This document shows, one piece after another, positions 55,511 through 64,000 of a stretch of DNA of 64,000 nt. Each line of letters opens with the position of its first letter. Position 1 is the first letter of the stretch. The stretch is taken from positions 61,126,944 to 61,190,943 of the forward strand of contig CM026552.1 of NCBI GenBank assembly GCA_015143295.1, read 5' to 3'. The position numbers were made by a program, and so were the translations under genes. Below the pieces are notes generated by a model. The model ran no database searches, was not told where the DNA came from, and saw only the letters and a program-made list of their open reading frames with translations. This stretch comes from Tetracentron sinense (taxonomy: Eukaryota; Streptophyta; Magnoliopsida; Trochodendrales; Trochodendraceae).

Positions 55511-56594
55511 CATTTCTTAATTCTTTTCTTGACTTATTCTTGTCTTGTTTTCTTGTGAGCTAGGTATGACATATCCAAGGATATGCCCTACCCTTGACTG
55601 GCTTGATGTCCGGCTTTATCAATCGTTTAGTAAATCACATGTCTTACTTTTGCTTGGTTTCTTATATACACATACTTAATACCTCAGTTCATGCATACAT
55701 GCATGCTCGTGTGTGGTAATTCATGTGCATAATAATGACATGAAAAGGACTGGGAACATCAAGTAGCATTTCATCATTTATAGGCACATGAGAATTTAAG
55801 GAAACTCATAAAGCATGTTTTCTTATTTACTAAATTTTGGGGAAGATCCCTAGTTCATATCTCATAGCTTTTATTTATGTTTCCTATATCTTAGGTTTTC
55901 TACCAATTTCATGCATTTCATTAACATGTGATGTTCACATTTTTAAAACTCTTTATTTCATAATTTCTCATTCTAACATTTCATCAAACACTTGGGTGTA
56001 TTCATTATGAGTACAATGCCCTTCCACCATTTTTATCACACACATCACCACCACACAACATCCAATCAACTTTACACCCACACATTCCATCCATCTTTTC
56101 ATCTTTAGTTCATCTTGTATTAATTTAGGAAATCCTTGGTTTTAAGATAAGAATTTAGGGTAGTCATGCTCAAATCATAATCAATGTGAAAGAAAACCTA
56201 GGTTACTACTAATGTTAACTAGGAGGGTGTACTAACCTTGGAAGGAACAAATCCCTTGATCCAAGACTTGAAACTTGATAAGGAACTAAACCCTAGCTTT
56301 AGGAGGAAGTCCCAACCTTGATGAGGAAGATCTAAGCACTTGAGAAGCTTGGATGTTAGAATTGAGGTCCACCTTTGCTCTTACTTGCACAACCCTAGCC
56401 AAAACCCTAACTTCCCTCTTAATTTCTCTCTAAAATCTCTCAATTTGTGTCTTATAGAGTTTCTCAAACCCTAATCCACAAAATTTTTGTATATATAGAA
56501 AATGGTTGGTCAAAGACCAACATACCCTTGATGAAATGACTTAAAATTGATCAAAAAAGGCCAAAAACGTGAGGTTTGGTCAACCGGTGGTGAG

Positions 56595-56690
56595 CATCGA
56601 AATTTGGGCTATTCGTTCGACCGGTAAGGAGGTTCGGTCGACCGGATAGGAGGGTCGGTCGACCGGATTTGTGTTCGGTCGACTGGTTGT
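56595..56690. repeat. GGTCGACCGG palindrome slot in S2
   Basis: Copies TTCGACCGGT, GGTCGACCGGA (twice) and GGTCGACTGGT directly beside the conserved U3 block near 56710. Comparable but more decayed GGTCGATCGA/GGTCGACC units lie at 34775-34910 in element D. Confidence 0.8.
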
Positions 56691-57669
56691 TGACCCGCTT
56701 TGGTATTTTGGCCATAACTTTTGACTATCTTATCAGATTTTGATGATTCAACTTGCGTTGGAATCATATTTCAAAGGGGAACAACTTTTATGTTTTATAC
56801 AACTGCTAATTTTGAGGTTTTCATAGTATAAATGGGCCCACAATTGAACTAGTCTAACACGACTGCTGAATCAACAGCAGACCACCTTTTGGAAACCTCA
56901 CATTTGACATATGCTCAAAATATGAAAAGGTGTAAAACATGAACTTCGAAGAGGATCTAAATACCTTTCCAAAAATTCAAGAATCACTCAATTTCAATTA
57001 ACGGTGAGAATTCTAGAGCTCCTTAAAGTTGAGGTATGCTAAGGTATCCTTCTTTTCCACACTTAGAACTATTCCACACTCTTACTCCTTCATCCCAAAC
57101 ACCCATAGCATGTTCTTTAGTATCCTCACATACCATAAAACCTATAATAATCTCCTCACATCATTCACAAACACCTAGGGAACCTTGGGTCTCAAAAGCA
57201 CTGTTTACAACACTATTCACCTACAACCCTTTAAGCCCTTAGGGTATTTTATATACCTTTGCTTCTATACATAGAGAGTATATTTATACTCTCTTTTTAA
57301 GACTCAACACCCGCACTTAAAACTCTGACTTAACTCACCATACTACCAAGAACAAAATGAAAGGCCTTAAGCCTTTACACACACAACCCAAGGGTACTAT
57401 TCACTGCCACTTTTCATAGTACAGTGAACTCGAATTCCAGGGTTCTACAGAAGAGCTTTTAAATGAAGAAATCCTTATTGAAGAAACTGTTGGTAGAAAG
57501 ACTATTGAAGAAGAATTTGTTGAAGAAGAAGCTTTTAGAACAGAGAATGTGGAGATTTTAACTCCTCTCATGGAAGAGAAAACTTCTGTTGCACCATCAG
57601 CTTCTACCAAAGATTTAAAAGTTGTGACAAGCTTTTCTTCTGACTTCGTACCTGGAAGCTTAGATGCAG

Positions 57670-57755
57670 GTATTTCTTCTAATATCAATTACCAACTATT
57701 AACTTATTGATTTCCTTATTATTTATAAGAAGCTTTGTTCATTTATCATATTTGA
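57670..57755 (+). other. AT-rich intron-like stretch after the exon remnant
   Basis: Starts GTATTTCT and is T-rich; cut off by the LTR at 57756. No acceptor is left in the window. Confidence 0.3.
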
Positions 57756-58010
57756 TGTCGTGACCCAAAATACCCCTAGGAGTTAGGGATACTCTGGCCC
57801 ATGACTTGCCATATCCGATACTAAATCATCCTGCAAAAATACATAAGTCGAAACATAAAGGAATCATAATACAGTGTGGAAGCGTGAACTAAAATTTTCT
57901 TTCTATACATCTGATTGTATTCCAAGCTTGTATAATACAAAACACAAAATAAGAGTAGACATGCCTACTTATCAAAATAAAAAATGAAGTATTCTCTCTC
58001 TCTCTCTCTC

Positions 58011-58166
58011 TCAATAGTCACCCTGATAGGGCCAATAGTCTAAGTCCCTTGCCTCCACCTGAGGCTCTACTACCAGCTCCTCATATGGCTCCTCCTCACC
58101 ATAGTCCTCCTCTATCCAAGGACCTAGATCACAGATGTTAAAGGGAACACTTACACCTGCCGACAT
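58011..58166 (-). CDS. LTR small ORF (51 codons) in L2
   Basis: ATG 58166-58164, TGA 58013-58011. Begins MSAGVSVPFNICDLGPWIEE and ends DLDYWPYQGDY. It is the most diverged complete copy, with PF-N-IC and PWIEEDY. The stop codon overlaps the (TC) run. Confidence 0.45.
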   Translation of the reverse strand: MSAGVSVPFNICDLGPWIEEDYGEEEPYEELVVEPQVEARDLDYWPYQGDY

Positions 58167-58544
58167 AAAATGTACGGCTGAGCATGGAGCGTATACATAC
58201 TACTAGCTAACAATGTTATAACAACAATAATATCACATGCGAGTAATTAAAAGAAATACAATTCACAAATCATTCTTAAAACCAACATAGACGTTCATTC
58301 GTCAAATCTTATCTTTCTTAGAAGACAAAACATTTTCTATAGTTCTTATTAGTTCTTAGTAGCTTATGAGTTCTTGTGAGTTCTTTATGAGCTTATGAGT
58401 TCTTGTGAGTTCCTTGTGAGCTTATGAGTTCTTCTGAGTTCTTGTGAGTTCCTTGTGGCCTTATGAGTTCTTGTGAGTTCTTGTGAGCATATGAGACTTT
58501 CTTGTGAGTTCTTGTGAGCTTATGAGTCTTTCTTGTGAGCAAGA

Positions 58545-58825
58545 GGTTAGTACCCACAAACCTTGGGCTACCAACCTCTTTGACAATACATCAAACTTGT
58601 GAGGCTTTCTTTCAAGAGTTATTATGAGCAAGAGGTTAACACCCGTAAAACCATGGGCTGCCAACCTCCTTGACAATCCACCAAACTTATGAGAACTTTC
58701 TTGTGAGAAAGAGGTTAGTACCCTTAAACCTGGGCTACCAACCTACTTGACATTTCACTAGCTTATGAGAATTTCTTGTGAGCTAGAGGTTAGTACCTGC
58801 AAAACCCTGGGCTACCAACCTCCTT
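58545..58825. repeat. hairpin units AGGTTAGTACC / GGGCTACCAACCT in L2
   Basis: About four units spaced 60-85 bp apart. Each can fold by pairing AGGTTAGTACCC with GGGCTACCAACCT; individual arms vary. Confidence 0.75.
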
Positions 58826-58879
58826 GTTTGAGGCTTAAACTTGTGAGAATTTCTTACATCTTAGCTTATGAGCAAGATG

Positions 58880-59306
58880 CGTCGCGCCCCAAAACCCACC
58901 CTAAGAGTTAGAGTGAATCTTGGACGACTCATCATAACTTGCATGACTTGCTTGACAAAAATAACCTGCAAAAGACCTAGAGCATATACAATAGAGGACA
59001 TAATAGCGGAAACATACTCTAACATAGCAAAGCAGAAGACTTAACCAAACCTCTATGTATATATATATGTGATCCAAGTTTATACAAAAAAATACATAAA
59101 CGAAAGTGCGGACAGGCCCGCCAAAATAAACGAATACATCTCTCTCAACTCACCCACAGCTATTCACTCAGAATCTACCACCTCTAATAATAACCCTCTA
59201 CCGGAGGTTCTTCCACAGGTTCCTCGACGTACTCCTTCTCCACCCATGGGCTCGGAGCACAGATGTCAAAAGGAGCAGTCGCTCCGCTATCACCTGCCGA
59301 CATAAA
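58880..59306 (-). mobile_element. Ty3/gypsy LTR fragment L3 (element A/S1 family), cut by element K
   Basis: Plus strand CGTCGCGCCCCAAAACCCACCC (first base mutated from T) matches the LTR ends of A, S1 and C. It continues as far as the small ORF start at 59303, where element K is inserted; ATAAA (59302-59306) would be K's target duplication. Confidence 0.85.
59184..59303 (-). CDS. LTR small ORF (39 codons) in L3
   Basis: ATG 59303-59301, TAG 59186-59184. Begins MSAGDSGATAP, then PFDICAPSPWVEKEYVEEPV, and ends EGYY. Complete, although the LTR is cut just after its ATG. Confidence 0.45.
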   Translation of the reverse strand: MSAGDSGATAPFDICAPSPWVEKEYVEEPVEEPPVEGYY

Positions 59307-59983
59307 TGAAATTACTCTGATCAATGATCTCTATGACCTAGAGGGGGGGTGAATAGGTCTATCTAAGAAATTCAAACCAATTTTTAATTTTTTATCTAAT
59401 TAGATTAGAAATCAATAAACCATTCACACAAACAATCCACACAAATCAAACACACCAGATTTTTACATGGAAAACCCTTAAGGGAAAAAACCACGGGACC
59501 TCGTCCAGAAACAAACTTCACTATAAGAAGAATTCAAGTACAAGACAAGACCTTACCCAAACCGGACTCGACGCTCCTAGGTACAGAATCTTACTCTTGA
59601 TTTCCACGAACCAGCAGGTTCGATCTCCGCTGTAGCAGCTTTGGTTCCTAACCGACCAAATCTTCTCAAGCTACTTCAATACCACGATCACACACGATCG
59701 ATTTCCTTCCACGAAGGCACCGGATCATACACCGGACACACACACAAAGTGTAGGGTTGTGAATCAATTTAAAAAGTTTCAAACCCTAGAGGGATCTCAT
59801 ACAGATCTGAGATCACACAATGCAAGATCAAAAGAATAGATCTATACTTTCATTCTCTAGGATGATTAAAAAGGAGGGATCACTAAAGATCTATGAGGAA
59901 CAATGGAAAAAGCCCTAGAAGGGTTTCTCAGACCTCTACTCTTTCAAAATAAACAAAGATCCGAATTAGGTCTCCAAAAAGTT

Positions 59984-59993
59984 GTTTATATAG
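59984..59993 (-). promoter_or_regulatory. TATA box of element K LTR
   Basis: CTATATAAAC on the minus strand, about 45 bp downstream of the palindrome array. Confidence 0.6.
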
Positions 59994-60037
59994 GGTTTAG
60001 AAAAGAGTCCAGAAAAAATAAAATTATGTTTACGAGG

Positions 60038-60222
60038 ACCGATCGATCGGTGCTTATAACCGATTGCTCGGTCCAAAACCGATCGATCGCTACTTTCACC
60101 GAGAGATCGGTTAAAAATAGTCTCTCTGGAAAAATACCCCATACAAAGTTTTTGACCAGTCGATAGCCAACGATCGCTCGGTAGGCCACCGATCGATCGG
60201 TCGCAACACCGAGCGATCGGTT
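60038..60222. repeat. ACCGATCGATCGGT array in the copia LTR
   Basis: About eight units, including GACCGATCGATCGGTGC, ACCGATCGATCGCT, ACCGAGAGATCGGT and ACCGAGCGATCGGTTG. Contains the 71-bp block 60098-60168, which matches S1 47031-47101 at about 60 of 71 positions without gaps. Confidence 0.88.
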
Positions 60223-60519
60223 GAGACAGAATTTCAGCCTAAACATTTTTCTTTTGTTTTTGTTTGATTCAAATGAGATCAAACCTCTTTGGTAGGCTTA
60301 AAAATATCCTCCTAGGTATGTTTAGAGTTCTCTAAGTCAAATCCAACCTAGGTAGGGGTCTCTAAGTCCATTACCTGTCTAGATCCAGAGTAGAAGCTTT
60401 TTCTTCAATATCTTCAGTCTTCTTCAAACTTTAACTCTTCCGACAAGTTGAACAAGACACAACACTCATGACCTATCTAATGATCACGGAATTTGCCAAC
60501 ACCTATTTCTGGATTTACA

Positions 60520-60534
60520 ATCTCCCCCTTTGGC
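60520..60534 (-). other. polypurine tract of element K
   Basis: Minus strand GCCAAAGGGGGAGAT before TGTAAATCC. A similar tract, GCCAAAAAGGGGGAGA (minus strand), lies at about 60840-60856. Confidence 0.75.
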
Positions 60535-61109
60535 AATTCCGAGACAAAACAAGACTAACTCACATACTAGGTTCAAATTTTCACAAATGATTCAAAAATG
60601 GAAAATTGAACCTTTACATGACAAAAAAAATTTCATGACATTCAACTTGTCATGTTTCAACAATCTTAGAACCTGTTTGCCTGGCAAAGCTCAACCAAAA
60701 ACCTGTGAAGCATGGGAAATAATATTCAAAGAAAATAGAGCATCATCGAGCATCATCCATAACAGGTTTATCCATATATCATCATATCCATATATCATCA
60801 TATTCAATCCATATACCATCATCTATCACAAATACCTACTCTCCCCCTTTTTGGCTCGTAATGCCAAAGGCGGAATAGGAATTAAAGAATTAAGGCAAAA
60901 TCAGTATAAGAGATGAGATAACAGAAAATGAGAGTAAAATATCAAACATCATCTCATATGCATTCAAATCAAGAACACCCAAAAGAGGTTTGTACTGAGT
61001 ACAACCAATACAAAATGCATCAAATGTCTGAATATAACACTAGGACTACAGTAAACTCCTAAATATAAAAGTGAAACATAAGGAGTATCCTAGTACATCA
61101 AACTAACTA
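60535..61109 (-). other. 3' untranslated region of element K
   Basis: Non-coding. Holds the second purine tract and a short CATATATCATCAT repeat near 60773-60825. Confidence 0.6.
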
Positions 61110-62353
61110 TCACTCCTCATCATCAGAAGTGAGATGAGACTTATAATATGCTCTAAAATCACGAACTTCTCTCTGTACTCCCAGCACTGCTGCATCAAGT
61201 GATCCAAGTCTTCCACGGATCTCTGTGGTGAACTCCTGGTAAGATGAAATATGAGTCGTGAGATCCATCTACATCTCCCTCATCATTCTGGAAAGATCAT
61301 CAATCGAGGCAGGAGGTGGATGAGAGGATCCTGTACCAACTTCAGCTTCCTCCTCAATATCTCGAACTGAGGCATGTGAGAAACTTTAAGCTATGATCTT
61401 TTTGTTGATTGGACCCTTCAGATTACGAGTAGGAACACCAGGAGGAGTAATAACCCCTTGAGAACCAAGGAGTTTAGTAATCAGGGAACCAAACGGAAGA
61501 GCTCCAACCATAGTTTGAGTTTGATGGGCTTGAATCATCAAATCAATTGTGTGCTGCAAGGTCAATATCATGTCCACGAAGGAGACTGAACAAAAATCGA
61601 GCTCTATCTTCCCTAAGGTTTGCAGTATGAACCTTTGGGTGGATATTGGCACTCATTACTAGGTTTACAAGTCTTGCATTCCTAGTGAGTTTAGATACTT
61701 CAATGAAGGAACCAACCCAAAGTGTAGGAGCACCACAAAGAAAGGTGACTACATTGTTCATAGATTCTTTATCCTCATCTTTCTTATATATATAAGGATA
61801 GTAGGCATCTGGAACCCGAGGAAAACCAAGAAATTTAGCAATGACATTAATATTTATCAAAACAGATTTTTCTAAAGAGCGAGATTTAAAAGACCAGGTT
61901 TTAGAGTTGATTTCAGAGAAATTTGAGTAAAATTCCTGGACTAACTGAATAGGAGCAGGACCGGATAAAGTGAGAATACCTTCCTATTAACGATCGGTAA
62001 TGAGCTTAGGAGGTGATAATCACCAAAATCTGAAATTCTAATGCTCCTTTCAACCATAACACCTTTTTACTAAAATACTCACTATAAAGCCGAGTAGCAG
62101 TAGGGCTAATGAAGGGACCCAATAGAACATTCGAAGACGAACTAGCTTTTCCTTTTTGTTTCCAGGTTTTATCTGCCAAAGACTTTTGGCGATTTTCAGT
62201 AGTAGAATCAACCATTCTACGGATTGGTCGATCCCCTTTTGAAATCCCATGACCTATTGGAGTGAAAGAGTAGGGTTCATTGAGTTCCTCTTCCTCTAGA
62301 GGGTCCTCTTGGTTGTTGAGGACCAATCTCCGACATTTTGAGATACCGGACAT
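61110..62353 (-). pseudogene. extra ORF of element K: 'putative plant transposon protein'-like, frameshifted
   Basis: Candidate ATG at 62353 (MSGISKCRRLV); the reading ends SHLTSDDEE-stop at 61110. The middle shows FLGFPRVPDAYYPYI (about 61835) and SKLTRNARLVNLVMSANIHP, then REDRARFLFSLLRGHDIDL (61690-61550). This resembles the plant-transposon-protein domain found in extra ORFs of some plant retroelements (LT.EAR...RDR..LL..L..G..I..G). A C-terminal GALPFGSLITKLLGSQGVI segment follows in another frame. Stops and shifts near 62006 and 61543. The product is unlikely to be an envelope protein; no signal peptide or clear membrane segment belongs to it. Confidence 0.55.
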
Positions 62354-62582
62354 GAGGAATGCAAGAATAACTAAGGAGTATGAAAAAATCATCACGAATT
62401 TTTGATGCCCTAGATATGAAAAGTAAACCAAAATCAAGAAAAGGATTAAAGTTTACCTTTTTAGAAGCTTGGAAACCCTTGAAGTAGAAAGAAATGAACG
62501 TAAGAGAGATTTGGAGGAGAAGGAACTGAGAGATCGCTCTAGAGTTCGGAGAACAAAAGAATAGGAAAATGAGAAATGAGGT

Positions 62583-62645
62583 AATTATAACCCTGTTCAC
62601 GAAAGACCGATTGATCGGTCATTAACACCAAGCGATCGGTGGTCT
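62583..62645 (-). promoter_or_regulatory. possible internal promoter upstream of the extra ORF of element K
   Basis: Minus strand: palindromes ACCGATCGCTTGG and GACCGATCAATCGGT (62605-62641), then TTATAATT at 62583-62590. A 5'-UTR-like stretch and a donor-like AAAAAG/GTAAAC near 62456 precede the ORF start at 62353. The same array-then-TATA order occurs in the 3' LTR of this element. Confidence 0.35.
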
Positions 62646-63800
62646 GCAAAATTTTTGAAATTGTTTTTTTTTTTTTCTTAAAACCATTTTTCTCCCCCTC
62701 AATCAAAGCAAGATTTAAAATCATTTTTACTTCAAAATCACCTAATAACAATGCACTTATGCAAACATTTATGTCATCAAAATCATAAAGAATATTCAAC
62801 CAAGAATGTATATAACAGAATAGTTATGAATAAGGATTATGTAAATAACTTTTAGTTTCCATAAGTGATTAATTTTGATTTTTGCATCAAATCCACAGTT
62901 AGAGTAAAGAAACGCTCAGAAGTAATGTGTGTGTAATATTAAAAATTCATAACACGACTCTGAGGATTGGTTTCATCCACAAAACAAGATTTTGACATTA
63001 TAGCATAAAAGGTACTCTAGAATGTTCAAAAGCTAGAATTAAAACCAAGAGACATCCATAGAATTATGATGAGCAATGTTTACCCCAAATTTGATCAATA
63101 AGGTCATTTCATTTTATAATCAAATTTTACATATTATCTGTTCTTTGGACATTGGTGACTTTCACTCAAGTGAGAAGGTATCCCTCTCTAATGACAGTGG
63201 GGGCTTTCACACTAGCAACCCATATAGATACCTACTGTTTGTCTAGGTAGCCATTACTCACTGTTTGCATTCATTAGAAGCTATCACACAAACTCACAAG
63301 TAGTCCTTTCCATGTCAATAATTTTTTAAAACTAGGGGACTCACCTTATGGAATTTTAATCACTTTGGTTATACTAGATTTGATTAAGCTAGGGAACCAT
63401 ATGATATAATATTAGAATCTATAAATAGGAACTAATATCATCTCAAAAATCAGTTAGAGTGCATGTGTAACACATAACATCTTTGTTTACTCAACTCTAA
63501 CTGAGATTGGTGATCATGACCATTTTAAATCACTAGATAGAACTAATAGTTGAACTATCCTTATTTACTTAATCCTATGAAAAATTTAACCTTGGAATTA
63601 ATATTCAATTATGATTTCAAGGAAATAAATTTATGCATAATGATAGGAAAGAACATACGAACACACTATTTTATTTTTTTTTGCAACATTTTTCAATTTT
63701 TGAATGCTTTTTGGATTTTTATTAATTAAAGAAAACAAAAAATAGCTCTATGACTTAAATGAAACAAGAAGAACACGTAGGCTATGAAGAAAGCACACCA
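62646..63800 (-). other. spacer of element K between pol and the extra ORF
   Basis: About 1.15 kb, AT-rich, without coding sequence. CAGTGGGGGCTTTC near 63196 and A/T homopolymer runs are the only notable features. Confidence 0.6.
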
Positions 63801-64000
63801 TCACTCAACTCCGCACAAACCAATGGATTTCCTAAGGAACTCAAACCTAAGGGAATCTAAGGGTTTTGTGAGAATGTCTGCAAATTGTTTCTCTGTTTGG
63901 ACATACTCAATACACACAACATTTTGCTCAACTAAATCACGAATGAAGTGATGCCTAATGTCAATGTGTTTTGTGCGAGAATGTTGAACGGGATTTTTGG
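63801..64000 (-). CDS. copia pol C-terminus (RNase H), partial
   Basis: Minus strand reads HSRTKHIDIRHHFIRDLVEQ, then QFADILTKPLDSLRFEFLR, ending CGVE-stop at 63801. The SRTKHIDIR.HF motif and ADI.TKPL are the conserved end of Ty1/copia RNase H. No stop occurs in the visible 66 codons. The rest lies beyond the window. Confidence 0.92.
   Translation of the reverse strand, partial: KNPVQHSRTKHIDIRHHFIRDLVEQNVVCIEYVQTEKQFADILTKPLDSLRFEFLRKSIGLCGVE

Larger units (their letters stand above)
54381..57449 (-). mobile_element. Solo LTR S2 (Ty3/gypsy, element D-like family)
   Basis: 3069 bp, plus strand TGTAACACCCC...GGGTTCTACA, flanked by a perfect GAAGA duplication and without internal sequence. 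TATA box CTATATATAC at 56489-56498; donor-like CCAAG/GTTAGTAC at 56236; palindrome CATATCCAAGGATATG at 55570-55585; hairpin repeats 55118-55510; GGTCGACCGG slot 56595-56690. The small ORF is degenerate here (MLAGTPYGYQGGS-stop at the homologous place, near 54751). Confidence 0.94.
54329..57669 (+). pseudogene. possible host exon remnant, interrupted by solo LTR S2
   Basis: Reading 54328-54380 and then 57455-57669 (the target duplication counted once) gives one stop-free plus-strand frame of about 89 codons, acidic: FISEELLNEEILIEETVG, then RKTIEEEFVEEEAFRTENVE and a Ser/Val-rich end. It finishes at GATGCAG/GTATTTCT, a plausible splice donor, followed by an AT-rich intron-like stretch to 57755. 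The left part up to about 54355 also reads as RT on the minus strand, so the true exon may begin only near 54360. No protein family recognised. Confidence 0.3.
57756..58879 (-). mobile_element. Ty3/gypsy LTR fragment L2 (family of L1), cut by L3
   Basis: Plus strand begins TGTCGTGACCCAAAATACCCC, like L1. Contains a (TC)10 run (57993-58012), the small ORF 58011-58166, a truncated GCTGAGCATGGA motif, the TTATGAG repeat field (58340-58540) and about four hairpin units AGGTTAGTACCC...GGGCTACCAACCT (58545-58825). It ends where L3 starts; the rest should lie beyond 64000. Confidence 0.85.
59307..60519 (-). repeat. 3' LTR of element K
   Basis: Plus strand TGAAATTACTC...GGATTTACA, 1213 bp; minus strand begins TGTAAATCC after a purine tract. 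AGAGGGGGGGTGAATAGG near its inner end is typical of plant copia LTRs. TATA box CTATATAAAC at 59984-59993. A palindrome array lies directly upstream of it (60038-60222). Confidence 0.85.
59307..64000 (-). mobile_element. Element K: Ty1/copia element with extra ORF (SIRE-like layout), 3' part only
   Basis: Right to left: end of pol RNase H (64000-63801), spacer, extra ORF (62353-61110), spacer, PPT (60534-60520), 3' LTR (60519-59307). A long region with an ORF between pol and the 3' LTR is the known layout of SIRE/Maximus-type copia elements. The remainder is outside the window, so the right target duplication cannot be checked. Confidence 0.8.

Noticed and set aside
57401..57688. Minus-strand Ser-rich frame opposite the exon-like piece
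   Set aside because: The plus-strand reading has exon-like composition, continues across the S2 target site and ends at a donor; the minus frame runs into the LTR end.

Overview
This is repeat-dense nuclear DNA of a flowering plant with a large genome. The evidence is a stack of nested LTR retrotransposons of plant-specific lineages: Tekay/Del-like chromoviruses, an Ogre/Tat-like element with two RNase H domains and an extra ORF1, and a Ty1/copia element with an extra ORF after pol. No intact host gene was found. One short exon-like piece (54329-54380 joined to 57455-57669) may be host sequence. Species and clade names below come from reading motifs, not from searches.

Layout. 1-2681: decayed gypsy pol fragment (+). 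2682-4689: gypsy LTR (-). 4690-5053: Ty1/copia remnant (+). 5734-36997: element D (-), an old gypsy element whose 3' LTR is split by element B. 6819-34154: element B (+), Ogre/Tat-like, LTRs 6819-9159 and 31770-34154, target duplication ACGTT/ATGTT. 11931-22125: element A (+), a young Tekay-like element inside codon 21 of B's gag, target duplication GACAT. 36998-54333: element E (-), whose 3' LTR is split by element C. 37937-50062: element C (-), target duplication CCACT. 45188-47367: solo LTR S1 inside C's leader, target duplication GAACC. 54381-57449: solo LTR S2, target duplication GAAGA. 57756-58879: LTR fragment L2. 58880-59306: LTR fragment L3, cutting L2. 59307-64000: element K (-), Ty1/copia, cutting L3 and running off the window.

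Relative order from nesting: D before B before A; E before C before S1; L2 before L3 before K. LTR divergence agrees where compared: A's LTRs differ at about 27 sites by eye in about 2.5 kb, B's by about 8 sites plus a 9-bp indel in the first 230 bp.

The most interesting content is in the gypsy LTRs. They share one architecture despite heavy divergence: (i) a U3 slot next to a conserved block of about 50 bp, filled with different palindrome arrays in different families; (ii) a conserved 5' splice-donor-like site; (iii) an intron-like stretch of tandem hairpins whose arms differ between families but still pair; (iv) a conserved palindrome CATATC-N4-GATATG; (v) an acceptor-like site that overlaps the start of a conserved 39-51 codon ORF with the motif PFD[VI]C..PW[VI]E. 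Elements A and C also share a short intron between gag and protease whose retention would end Gag at an amber codon. A 71-bp block of the palindromic slot is shared between a gypsy LTR and the copia LTR.
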